DNA of 64,000 nucleotides, taken from Chelatococcus sambhunathii. GTDB lineage: Bacteria > Pseudomonadota > Alphaproteobacteria > Rhizobiales > Beijerinckiaceae. Below are positions 7,963-16,555 of this stretch, in pieces. Every line of letters starts with the position of its first letter. The stretch's first letter is position 1. The stretch covers positions 62,001 through 126,000 of the forward strand of contig NZ_LIOL01000010.1 in NCBI RefSeq assembly GCF_001418005.1, in the 5' to 3' direction. The translations under genes were made by a program, and so were the position numbers. The notes under the pieces are model-generated. The model was not told the origin of the DNA and did not search any database. It saw nothing but the letters and a program-made list of their open reading frames with translations.

Positions 7963-9380
7963 GCGGCGACGACGGCAGCCCGCGCGATCCCTTCGGGCGC
8001 AGCGAACGCACCATCATCCGGCCACGGCCGGCGGGGCGCGGCCCGACGCCGCCGCCTCTGAGCGCCGGGCCTCCATCGGCTAAGCCTCCACCGCCTTCGG
8101 CATACCAGCCTCCCGGGTCGAATGCAGACGATGAATGGGTCGCCGCCGTCCCGCCGCCGCAGGCCGCTGGCGGGGAGGGGCGGGCCCTTGCGCTCGTGCT
8201 CCGGCGCGAGCAACTTCTCACCCCGAACGACAATCCCCTCATGCGGGCCGCCGGGCCGCTTCTTCTCCTTCTCGGCGAATTGCGGGTGGGCACGCTCAGG
8301 GCGCCCTACGCGCAGCTGATGGAACAGGTGGCCGACAGCATCTCGGAATTCGAGCGCGACGTGCGCGCAGCAGGTCTTCCCGCGGACGAGACGCGCGTCG
8401 CCAAATATGTGCTTGCGGCCACCGCCGACGACATTGTCCAGAACATTCCCGGCGAGGATCGGCATGTGTGGACGCAGTACAGCATGCTGAGCCGCTTCTT
8501 CGGCGAACGCGTCGGTGGCGTGCGCTTCTTCGACGAATTGGAGCGGGCGAGAGCCGATCCGAGCGTCAACTACGCCCTTCTCGAGCTCATGCACGCGTGC
8601 CTTGCTCTGGGCTTCCAGGGCGTGCACCGCACCTCGGCCGGCGGAGTGGCGGCGCTGCAGCAGATCGAGCGCAGTCTCTACGAGACGCTGCGCCGTGTGA
8701 AGCGGGCGAATGAGGAACTGTCGCCGCGCTGGCAGGGGCAGGCCGTTCCGGCGGAGGCGGCTCGCCTTCGGGTGCCGGTGTGGGCCGTCGCCTCGCTTGC
8801 CGGGGTCGTCCTTCTCGGTCTCTTCCTCCTTCTGCGCAGCCTACTCGGCAATGATGCCGAGGCCGTCGCGGCATCGCTCATCGCCGTCCACCCGACCTCC
8901 GAGATCGGCATCCAGCGGCGCGTCTTCTCGGCGCCGCCGCCTCCGCCGCCCTCCGCCCAGGCGAGCCGACTGCAGCAGGACCTCCAAGGCGAGAAGATCC
9001 TCGTTCAGGAGAGCGGCAACAAGGTGCTCATCCGCATCTCCGACCTGCCGCTGTTCGCGCCGGGGCAGGCGATGGTGCGCGACGAGTTCAAGCCGCTTCT
9101 GGCGCGCATCGCGGCGGCGGTGGAGAAGGAGCCGGGAACGGTCAAGATCGTCGGCCACACCGACAATGTGCCGATCCGCACCGTGCGCTTCCCCTCCAAT
9201 TTCGTACTGTCGCAGGAACGGGCGAAGGCGGTCGCCGACATCATCAAGGCGCAGCTCACCAATCCGGGCCGCGTCGCCACCGAGGGCAAGGGGGCCGACC
9301 AGCCCATCGCCTCCAATGCCACGGCGGACGGGCGCGCCAAGAACCGTCGCGTCGAGATCCTCATCGAGCGGAGCCATTGA
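7959..9380 (+). CDS. tssL: T6SS inner-membrane protein TssL with OmpA domain (ImpK, DotU)
   Basis: A 473-residue protein in four parts: a Pro-rich cytoplasmic tail (1-60), a DotU domain (about 75-265: NPLMRAAGPLLLLLGELR, AKYVLAATADDIVQNIPG, MHACLALGFQGVHR), one membrane segment (about 274-297: VWAVASLAGVVLLGLFLLL) and a C-terminal OmpA domain (about 345-473: VGHTDNVPIRTVRFPSNFVLSQERA). This is the extended TssL architecture in which the protein itself reaches peptidoglycan. The Pro-rich, Ser/Thr-containing tail (for example SERTIIRP near residue 16) is a plausible target of PpkA, by analogy with TssL phosphorylation reported in Agrobacterium. Start overlaps the tssK stop. Confidence 0.95.
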   Translation: MSGDDGSPRDPFGRSERTIIRPRPAGRGPTPPPLSAGPPSAKPPPPSAYQPPGSNADDEWVAAVPPPQAAGGEGRALALVLRREQLLTPNDNPLMRAAGPLLLLLGELRVGTLRAPYAQLMEQVADSISEFERDVRAAGLPADETRVAKYVLAATADDIVQNIPGEDRHVWTQYSMLSRFFGERVGGVRFFDELERARADPSVNYALLELMHACLALGFQGVHRTSAGGVAALQQIERSLYETLRRVKRANEELSPRWQGQAVPAEAARLRVPVWAVASLAGVVLLGLFLLLRSLLGNDAEAVAASLIAVHPTSEIGIQRRVFSAPPPPPPSAQASRLQQDLQGEKILVQESGNKVLIRISDLPLFAPGQAMVRDEFKPLLARIAAAVEKEPGTVKIVGHTDNVPIRTVRFPSNFVLSQERAKAVADIIKAQLTNPGRVATEGKGADQPIASNATADGRAKNRRVEILIERSH

Positions 9381-9386
9381 CGTGCC

Positions 9387-12300
9387 ATGCCCGCAGCAGA
9401 CGCCAGAGGGACAAGCAGAGGCCGCCTGACGCTGGCAGGTGCGCTGGCGCTCGGCGCGACGCTCGCCGGGCTCGTGGCCTTCGGCCTGCTGGTGTGGCTG
9501 GCGGGGCCGCTCCTCGCCTTGGGCGAGATACGGCCGCTGGAAGATGCCTGGGCGCGTGCCGCGCTCATCGGCATCGTCGTGCTCACCGTCGCAGGGCTTC
9601 TTGCCTGGCGCCTCTACCGGCGCCGGAAGGCGAGCCGCGAGCTGGAGGAGGGGATTGCCGCCAAGGCGACGGAGGAGAGCGACGCCGAGGCCCTCAAGGA
9701 GGGGATGAAGGATGCGCTCGCCACCCTCCGCCAGTCGAAGGGCGGCAGCGGCGACTATCTCTACGATCTGCCATGGTACCTCATCATCGGCCCGCCCGGG
9801 GCCGGCAAGACGACGGCGCTGATCAATTCCGGCCTCAAGTTCCCCCTCGCGCGCGGGGGCACGCCGCAGGCGGTCGCCGGCGTCGGCGGCACGCGCTACT
9901 GCGACTGGTGGTTCACCGAGGAGGCCGTGCTGATCGACACCGCTGGCCGCTACACGACGCAGGATAGCGACGCCAAGGGGGACCGCGAGAGCTGGCTTGC
10001 CTTCCTCGATCTCCTCAAGGAGAACCGGCCGAAGCAGCCGATCAACGGCGTCCTCGTCGCCATCAGCGTCGAGGATCTCCTGACCGCCGGCTCGGAGGAG
10101 ATCACCGCCCATGCGGCGGCGATCCGCAAGCGGTTGATGGAGCTCAACCAGCGCCTCGGCGTCGATTTTCCCGTCTATGCGCTCCTGACCAAGACCGATC
10201 TCGTCGCCGGCTTCCGGGAGTTCTTCGGCAGTTTCACGGAAAGCCAGCGCCGCATGGTCTTCGGCCATACGTTCCAGACCGGCGACAGGACGCGCAACAT
10301 GATCGCCGACGTGCCGGGGGAATATGACGCGCTGATCGCCCGGCTCAACGAGCTGCTGCCGGACCGCCTGCACGAGGAGCCGACGCCCCAGGCGCGGGTC
10401 GCCCTCTTCAGCTTTCCGAGCCAGATGGCGACGCTGAAGCGGGCGGTGGTCGACTTTCTCGACCGCGTCTTCGAGCCGACACGCTATCATGTCAATGCGA
10501 CTCTGCGCGGTTTCTACTTCACCTCCGGTACGCAACAGGGCACGCCGATCGATCAGCTCATCGGCACGCTCGCGAGAAACTTTGGTGCCGAGGCCGCGGC
10601 GGGCGCGGCCTATTCGGGTCTTGGCAAGAGCTATTTCCTGACGGATCTCTTCCGCAAGGTCATGCTGGGCGAAGCCGGCTGGGTGTCGACGAATCGTGCC
10701 GCCGTGCGGCGCGCGCGGATGCTGCGGGCGGCCGCCTTCGGCGTGATCGCCGCCGCCGTCGTCGCCGCCGGCGCCCTGTGGTGGCTGAGCTACAGCAGGA
10801 ACCGGGACCTCATCGCCTTCTCCGGCAATGCCGTTGCCGAATATCGCGAGATCGCCGCGCCCGTGCTGCGCGAGACGACGGTGGTGGAGCGCGACTTCGG
10901 CAAGATCCTGCCGCTTCTGCACAAGCTGCGTTACATGCCGGCCGGCTACGCCCAACGGGACGAGGCAACACCGCTTGCCGCCACCTTCGGCCTCAGCCAG
11001 CGCGAGCGCCTGCAGTCCGCCTCCGAGACCGCCTATCACGCCGCGCTCGAGCGCATGCTGCGCTCGCGCCTCATCTTCCGTCTCGAAGAGCAGATCGAGG
11101 CCAATCGCAACAACCCGAGCTTCCTCTACGAGGCGCTCAAGGTCTATCTGATGATCGGCGGCCAGGTGCCGACCGACGCCGATTTCGTGCTCGCCTGGAT
11201 GCGGCGTGACTGGGCGGACAATCTCTTTCCTGGCGCCGCCAACGCACGCGGCCGCGAGGCGCTGGAGGAGCACCTCCTCGCCATGCTGGAGCTCGAGACG
11301 GGCGAGGCGACGATTGCGCTCAATAACGCGCTCATCGAGGACGCGCAGCGGACGCTGGCGCGGATGAGCCTCTCCGAGCGGGCCTACGAGCTGCTGAAGT
11401 CGCAGGCGCGCGGCCAGAGTCACAAGGACTGGGTGGTCGCCTTCCGCGGCGGGGCGGACACCGCCCTCGTCTTCGAGGGCACGGGCGGCGAGGACCTCGA
11501 AAGCATCCGCGTGCCCTATTTCTATACCTACGACGGCTTTCACGAGGCTTTGATCGCCCGCCTGCCGGACATCGGCGCGCAGGTCGAGCGCGAGCGCTGG
11601 GTGCTCGGCCCCGCCGGCCAGCAAGCGGCGGTGGCGACGCAATACCAGACGCTCTTCCAGGATATCCTGCGCCTCTATACGCGCGATTTCGTCGCCGCAT
11701 GGCAGCAGGCTTTGCTGCGCCTCAAGCTGCGTCCGCTGACGGCGGACAAGCCGCAATATGTCGCACTGAGCGCGGCTGCGGCTGCGACCTCGCCTATCAA
11801 GCAATTGCTCGAATCGATCCGCGACGAGACCAGGCTGACGCGCGAGCGCCCGGCGGCGCCTGCCGATAGCGCCAGCAACGGCAAGGCAGCCGCGATGGCC
11901 ATCGACGCGGCAGCGCGGGCTGCTTCGCAGCTTGGCGGTTCAGTCGGGCGCATCGGCTCTGCGGCCGGGCGCGTCGGTTCCATCGCCGGGCAGGCTGGCG
12001 TCGGCCAACGCGTGACTGGCGGGGCGGCCGGCCCGGCCCCCATCTCCTCCGATGGCCAGGCGCCCGGCGCCAATATCGAGGCGCTGTTCAAGCAGTTCCA
12101 CGTGCTCGTTGATGGCGATCTCGGCCGCCGGCCGGTCGACCAGTTGCTGCAGAGCCTCAGCGAGATCAACCAGAACCTCGCCGTCTCGGCCATCAACCCG
12201 GCCCAAGCGACGCAGGCCAACAACGCGCTCGTGCCGCAGATCGCGGTGCTGCGGGCCACGGCCTCGCGCTTTCCCGCGCCGTTCGACCAGATGATCCGCT

Positions 12301-13040
12301 CGGCGGCGGGCGATTTCGAGGGTGATGCGGCCGGCGCTTCGGTGGTCAATTTGCAGCAGGCGCTCGCCGATCAGGTGACGCGCGTGTGCCAGCAGATCGT
12401 CACCAACCGCTATCCCTTCGTGCGCGGCAGCGGGCGCGAGGTGCCGCTTGCCGATTTCGCACGCCTCTTCGCCCCCGGCGGCATCATGGACCGTTTCTTC
12501 AGCCAGAACCTCGCATCCTATGCCGATCAGTCCGCCGCCCAATGGACGTGGCGGGGCGACAACCGGGTGGCGCAGTCGCTCTCGGCGGCGACATTGCGGG
12601 AATTCCAGCGTGCGGCGCAAGTGCGTGACGCCTTCTTCCCCACCGGCGGCAATATGCCGTCCTTCACCATGGCGGTGACGCCGCTGACGCTCAGCGGCGA
12701 TGCGCAAAGCGCCCAGCTGGAGATCAACGGCACGGTTGTCGCAAGCCAGCAGGGCGTCAACACGCCGACCAACGTCAACTGGCCGGGCGGCGGCATCGGC
12801 CGCACGTCGATCACCCTCGGCGGCGGCTTCTTCAGCGAGGGAGCACGGCTGGAGCGGCAGGGCACGTGGTCCCTCTTCCGGCTGCTTGATGCGGGCTCCG
12901 TCCTGCGGCGCGGCGACAGCATCGTCGCGAGCTTCCTCGTCGGCGGCCGCGAGGTGTCCTACCAGTTCAACGTCGGCTCGCTGCTCAACCCGCTCGTGCT
13001 CCCGGCGCTCCGGGAGTTCCGCTGCCCGACGGGGCTGTGA
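9387..13040 (+). CDS. tssM: T6SS inner-membrane protein TssM (IcmF, ImpL)
   Basis: A 1217-residue protein, normal for TssM. Two membrane segments lie near residues 16-40 and 57-76, followed by a cytoplasmic GTPase-like domain with an intact Walker A motif GPPGAGKT at about 135-142 and a DTAGRYTTQ switch near 190. A third membrane segment (about 448-468) precedes the large periplasmic part with the IcmF-related region and DotU-contact C-terminus. With TssL and TssK it forms the trans-envelope complex. An intact Walker A is notable because some TssM proteins lack it, so nucleotide binding is expected here. Start is 6 bases after the tssL stop and its own stop abuts tagF. Confidence 0.96.
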   Translation: MPAADARGTSRGRLTLAGALALGATLAGLVAFGLLVWLAGPLLALGEIRPLEDAWARAALIGIVVLTVAGLLAWRLYRRRKASRELEEGIAAKATEESDAEALKEGMKDALATLRQSKGGSGDYLYDLPWYLIIGPPGAGKTTALINSGLKFPLARGGTPQAVAGVGGTRYCDWWFTEEAVLIDTAGRYTTQDSDAKGDRESWLAFLDLLKENRPKQPINGVLVAISVEDLLTAGSEEITAHAAAIRKRLMELNQRLGVDFPVYALLTKTDLVAGFREFFGSFTESQRRMVFGHTFQTGDRTRNMIADVPGEYDALIARLNELLPDRLHEEPTPQARVALFSFPSQMATLKRAVVDFLDRVFEPTRYHVNATLRGFYFTSGTQQGTPIDQLIGTLARNFGAEAAAGAAYSGLGKSYFLTDLFRKVMLGEAGWVSTNRAAVRRARMLRAAAFGVIAAAVVAAGALWWLSYSRNRDLIAFSGNAVAEYREIAAPVLRETTVVERDFGKILPLLHKLRYMPAGYAQRDEATPLAATFGLSQRERLQSASETAYHAALERMLRSRLIFRLEEQIEANRNNPSFLYEALKVYLMIGGQVPTDADFVLAWMRRDWADNLFPGAANARGREALEEHLLAMLELETGEATIALNNALIEDAQRTLARMSLSERAYELLKSQARGQSHKDWVVAFRGGADTALVFEGTGGEDLESIRVPYFYTYDGFHEALIARLPDIGAQVERERWVLGPAGQQAAVATQYQTLFQDILRLYTRDFVAAWQQALLRLKLRPLTADKPQYVALSAAAAATSPIKQLLESIRDETRLTRERPAAPADSASNGKAAAMAIDAAARAASQLGGSVGRIGSAAGRVGSIAGQAGVGQRVTGGAAGPAPISSDGQAPGANIEALFKQFHVLVDGDLGRRPVDQLLQSLSEINQNLAVSAINPAQATQANNALVPQIAVLRATASRFPAPFDQMIRSAAGDFEGDAAGASVVNLQQALADQVTRVCQQIVTNRYPFVRGSGREVPLADFARLFAPGGIMDRFFSQNLASYADQSAAQWTWRGDNRVAQSLSAATLREFQRAAQVRDAFFPTGGNMPSFTMAVTPLTLSGDAQSAQLEINGTVVASQQGVNTPTNVNWPGGGIGRTSITLGGGFFSEGARLERQGTWSLFRLLDAGSVLRRGDSIVASFLVGGREVSYQFNVGSLLNPLVLPALREFRCPTGL

Positions 13041-13041
13041 C

Positions 13042-13731
13042 ATGCGCCTCGGCCTCTTCGGCAAGCTGCCGGCCAAGCGGGACTTCGTCGCCACCGGGCT
13101 GCCGCGCGACCTCATCGGCCTGTGGGAGAAGTGGATGGAGGGCGGGCTATCGACCAGCCGCCTCAGGCTCGGCGCGGGCTGGCAGGAGGTGTTCCTGAAG
13201 GCGCCGCTGTGGCGCTTCTGGCTCGGCGCCGACCTCTGCGGCGCGACCGTCGCTGGCGTCTTCATGCCCTCCGTGGATGGGATCGGCCGCTATTTTCCGC
13301 TCAGCGTCTTCGCCGTGGCGGAGGCGGGCGAGGCCTTTCCCCCGCCCGAGCTCGACCCGCAGGATGGATGGTTCGCTGGGGCCGAGGAACTCCTGCTCTC
13401 GGCGCTCGCCGAGGGCGCCACCTACGAAGGCCTGCTTGCCGCGCTCGCCACCTTGCGCCCGCCGGTCGCGCACCTTGCGCTGCCGCCACCGGAGGGGATG
13501 ATGCGCCTCGCCGATGGCAGCGTCGCGATCAGGGCGCCGCTTGCCGCCCTGCCCGAGACGCTGGCTGCCCTCCGTGTCGAGGATTATGCTCGCGCCTATG
13601 CCGCTGCCAGCATGTGGTGGACGGCAGGCGGACCCGGCTTTCCTCCCCTGCTGCTAGTGGCCCGGCGCATGCCGGACCCGCATCTCTTCGCCGGCATGCT
13701 GACAGGCGCCTTCGACCGAGCCATTGCGTGA
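13042..13731 (+). CDS. tagF: T6SS-associated protein TagF (ImpM)
   Basis: A 229-residue cytoplasmic protein with the TagF start MRLGLFGKLPAKRDFVATGLP and further conserved segments (WEKWMEGGL, FLKAPLWRFWLG, GRYFPLSVFA, WWTAGGPGFPP). TagF is a post-translational repressor of T6SS activity that acts on or through Fha, parallel to the PpkA/PppA pathway. It starts 1 base after the tssM stop. In some relatives TagF is fused to the phosphatase PppA; here the two are separate genes 14 bases apart, so any coupling would be translational. Confidence 0.93.
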   Translation: MRLGLFGKLPAKRDFVATGLPRDLIGLWEKWMEGGLSTSRLRLGAGWQEVFLKAPLWRFWLGADLCGATVAGVFMPSVDGIGRYFPLSVFAVAEAGEAFPPPELDPQDGWFAGAEELLLSALAEGATYEGLLAALATLRPPVAHLALPPPEGMMRLADGSVAIRAPLAALPETLAALRVEDYARAYAAASMWWTAGGPGFPPLLLVARRMPDPHLFAGMLTGAFDRAIA

Positions 13732-13745
13732 CGGAGCCGCTACCG

Positions 13746-14489
13746 ATGCACCAGATGGCCGCAACGTTCGAAACCGGTGCCGCCACTCATACCGGCAAGG
13801 TGCGGAGCCTCAACGAGGACCGTTTCCTCGCCCGGCCGCAGGCCGGCTTGTGGGCTGTGGCCGATGGCATGGGCGGCCACGAAGGCGGCGAAATCGCCAG
13901 CGCCGCTCTCATGACTGTGCTCGAAACCATCGGCGCGCCGGCATCGGCGCCCGATCTCCTCGCTCGCCTGGAGGATCGGGTGCTGCGCGCCAACCGGCAG
14001 CTCCGGGAGATGAGCCGCCCGCGTGGTGGCGTTCTCGGCACGACGCTCGCGGCGCTGCTCGTCTTCGACCGCGATCAGGCCTGCGTCTGGTCGGGCGACA
14101 GCCGCATCTATCGCGTGCGCGACGGCTCCATCGCGCAGCTCACGCGCGACCACAGCGAGGCGCAGGAGATGGTGGACCTGGGGCTCCTGACCGCGGACGA
14201 GGCGCGCGTCTGGCCGCGGCGCAACGTGATCACGCGGGCCATCGGCGTTAGCGATGAGCCGGAGCTCGAGATCCACCAGGGCCGGGTCGCGCCGGGGGAC
14301 ATCTTCGTTCTGTGCAGCGACGGGCTTACCGCCCATGTTGCAGACGAGGAGATCCTCGCCCATGTCGCCGGCGCGCCGCCGCAGGTGGCCTGCGATGACC
14401 TCATCGCGCTGACGCTGGAGCGCGGGGCGAGTGACAACGTCACCGTGGTGGCGGTGCGCTGCATGCCCGGGCCGCGGGCGGGAGGCTAG
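13746..14489 (+). CDS. pppA: PP2C-type protein phosphatase PppA
   Basis: A 247-residue PP2C phosphatase. The metal-binding motifs are complete: VRSLNEDRFLA near residue 20, VADGMGGHEGGEIAS near 38, SGDSRIYR near 117, LCSDGLTAHV near 191 and GASDNVTVVAV near 227. It should dephosphorylate targets of the adjacent kinase PpkA, returning the T6SS to the resting state. It lies in the tight tagF-pppA-ppkA gene block, and its stop is 2 bases before the kinase start. The start at 13746 gives MHQMAATFETG, which leads directly into the catalytic core. Confidence 0.95.
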   Translation: MHQMAATFETGAATHTGKVRSLNEDRFLARPQAGLWAVADGMGGHEGGEIASAALMTVLETIGAPASAPDLLARLEDRVLRANRQLREMSRPRGGVLGTTLAALLVFDRDQACVWSGDSRIYRVRDGSIAQLTRDHSEAQEMVDLGLLTADEARVWPRRNVITRAIGVSDEPELEIHQGRVAPGDIFVLCSDGLTAHVADEEILAHVAGAPPQVACDDLIALTLERGASDNVTVVAVRCMPGPRAGG

Positions 14490-14491
14490 CC

Positions 14492-16552
14492 ATGGACGAG
14501 AAGACGCGCATCGCGCCGGCCCGCCAGCGCATCGTCGCGGGCACGCGCCTCAACGACATCTACGAGATCGAGCGGCTCGTCGCGGTCGGCGGCATGGGCG
14601 AGGTCTACAAGGGCCATGCCATCCAGACGGGCGATGCGGTCGCCATCAAGACGATCCGGCCGGATCTTGCCGAGAACGAGGCGGCCATCGCGCTCTTCCG
14701 CAAGGAGGCCTCGGCGCTGCACGAGCTCTATCACGAGGCCATCGTGCGCTATTTCGTGTTCTCGCGCGACCCGGTGCTCGATCTCACCTATCTCGCGATG
14801 GAATTCGTCGACGGGCAGGCGCTGTCGGAGCGCGTGAAGGCGGGGCCCCTCAGCTTTGCCGAGGTCGACCTGCTGCGCCGCCGCGTCGCCGCCGGCCTCG
14901 CCGCCGCGCACGAACTCGGCATCATTCACCGCGACCTCTCGCCCGACAACGTCATCCTGCCCGGCGGCAACGTGGGGCGCGCCAAGATCATCGACTTCGG
15001 CATCGCCCGCTCGACCAGGCTCGGCGAGGCGACGGTGATCGGCAGCGGCTTCGCCGGCAAGTACAACTATGTCTCGCCCGAGCAACTCGGCCTCCACGGT
15101 GGGGACGTCGGGCCGAAGTCCGACATCTACAGCCTCGGGCTCGTCTTGGCGGAGGCGCTCCTCGGCCGGCCGCTCGACATGGGCGGCAGCCAGAGTGCGA
15201 TCGTGGAGAAGCGCCGGGCCGTGCCGGATCTTGCCGGCATCGATGCGCGCATGCGGCCGCTCATCACGCGCATGCTGCAGCCACGGCCGGAGGAGCGGCC
15301 GGCCTCCATGGCCGAGGTCGCCGCCTGGCAGCCGCCGGCGGAGAAGGCCCCTGCCGGGCGCCGGCCGTTCGTTCTTGCCGGGCTCGCCGGCGCCGCGGCT
15401 GTTGCGGTTGCGGCCGGGATCGCGGGTATGCCGCTGCTGCAAGCGTTGCTTGGTCCGCAGCCCGACGAGCGCAGGGTCGAAGCGCCAGTGCTGACGCCGG
15501 CATCGCGTCCTCCGGCCGTGGAGGAACGCGCGACACAGGGCGAACCGCCCCCCCTTGTCCCGGACAAGGGCACGCCGACGCAGCAGGAGACTGCGACAGG
15601 ACCGGTGCCGCAGGCCGCCGTGCCGGCCGCGACAGTCACGCCTCCCGCTTCGGCGGCAGAGCAGTCTGCGCCCCCTGCCGCGCCAGGGCCTCCGGCAACG
15701 GAGATGGACGGTACATCTCAGGAAGCGCCTGCTTCGACCCCGGCCCCGGCGCGGACGCCGCCCCTGACCGGGCCGGCGGATGCGCGGCCGGAAGCAGCCG
15801 GTGCCGATCCGCCGCCGCTGCTTCCGGGCCCGTCTCAGGGCAGGACAGAGGTCGCCGCACGTCCGGCACAGCCGGAGCTCGTTCCCACGACGCCTGCCGT
15901 GACGGCGCCCGCGCCGGCCGGGCCGGTGCCGCGCATCGCCGAGATCACGCGCTATATCGACGAATACAGCGGCGGGGACTGCTTCTTCCTCAATCCCGTG
16001 GAGGTGAGCGCCAATGCCGCGCAGGTGGAGGGCTACGGCGCCGCGACGCAGCCCTTCGTGGCGTTCGACGAGGCCTTCCGGCAGGTCAACGGCTTCGAGG
16101 CGCAGATCAGCCTTCGGCAGGTGACGGGGGCGCAATGCCCGCTCGTCGCCTTCCTGCGCCAGATGGGACCGCTGCGTGGGGAGCCGCCGCGGCTCGACAT
16201 CGCCGCCTTCAGCCTGCGCAGCGGCGAGACGCTGAGCGGCACGGTCGCCGGTACGGACGGGCGCGAGGTCACGGTGCTGCTCGTCTCCGACGACGGCTAT
16301 GTGCACAACCTGGCGAGCTTCCTGAAGAAGGACGCCGAGGCGCTGTCCTTCAGCCTGCGCGTCGAGCGCACCAGCGGCACCGGGGCCCGGCCGCAGGTGG
16401 TGCTCGCACTCGCGAGCCCGGCGCCGCTCGCCACGCTTGCGGGCGGCAAGACCCTGGATGCAGCGACGCTCTTCCCGCTGCTTTTTGCCGAGATCGACCG
16501 GACGGGCCAGAAGGTGGGCGTCGCGGCGAAGTACTTCAGGCTGGAGGAATAG
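14492..16552 (+). CDS. ppkA: Membrane serine/threonine protein kinase PpkA-type (ImpN)
   Basis: A 686-residue kinase. The catalytic domain (about 25-280) has all key motifs: glycine loop AVGGMGEVYKG, AIKTI lysine, catalytic IIHRDLSPDNVIL, metal-binding IIDFGIAR and VSPEQLG. A single membrane segment (about 290-313: FVLAGLAGAAAVAVAAGIAGM) is followed by a Pro/Ala-rich periplasmic linker (315-480). A folded C-terminal domain (about 485-640) begins ITRYIDEYSGGDCFFLNPVEVS and contains two cysteines that could form a disulfide. In the family this kinase phosphorylates Fha or TssL to trigger assembly after an envelope cue; the periplasmic domain is the likely sensor. Its stop is only 3 bases from the stop of the convergent next gene. 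Confidence 0.93.
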   Translation: MDEKTRIAPARQRIVAGTRLNDIYEIERLVAVGGMGEVYKGHAIQTGDAVAIKTIRPDLAENEAAIALFRKEASALHELYHEAIVRYFVFSRDPVLDLTYLAMEFVDGQALSERVKAGPLSFAEVDLLRRRVAAGLAAAHELGIIHRDLSPDNVILPGGNVGRAKIIDFGIARSTRLGEATVIGSGFAGKYNYVSPEQLGLHGGDVGPKSDIYSLGLVLAEALLGRPLDMGGSQSAIVEKRRAVPDLAGIDARMRPLITRMLQPRPEERPASMAEVAAWQPPAEKAPAGRRPFVLAGLAGAAAVAVAAGIAGMPLLQALLGPQPDERRVEAPVLTPASRPPAVEERATQGEPPPLVPDKGTPTQQETATGPVPQAAVPAATVTPPASAAEQSAPPAAPGPPATEMDGTSQEAPASTPAPARTPPLTGPADARPEAAGADPPPLLPGPSQGRTEVAARPAQPELVPTTPAVTAPAPAGPVPRIAEITRYIDEYSGGDCFFLNPVEVSANAAQVEGYGAATQPFVAFDEAFRQVNGFEAQISLRQVTGAQCPLVAFLRQMGPLRGEPPRLDIAAFSLRSGETLSGTVAGTDGREVTVLLVSDDGYVHNLASFLKKDAEALSFSLRVERTSGTGARPQVVLALASPAPLATLAGGKTLDAATLFPLLFAEIDRTGQKVGVAAKYFRLEE

Positions 16553-16555
16553 GCC

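Noticed and set aside
8841-11804. 987-codon open frame on the minus strand opposite tssL/tssM
   Set aside because: Long antisense frames are common in high-GC DNA. It has no family features, while the plus-strand tssL and tssM are certain.
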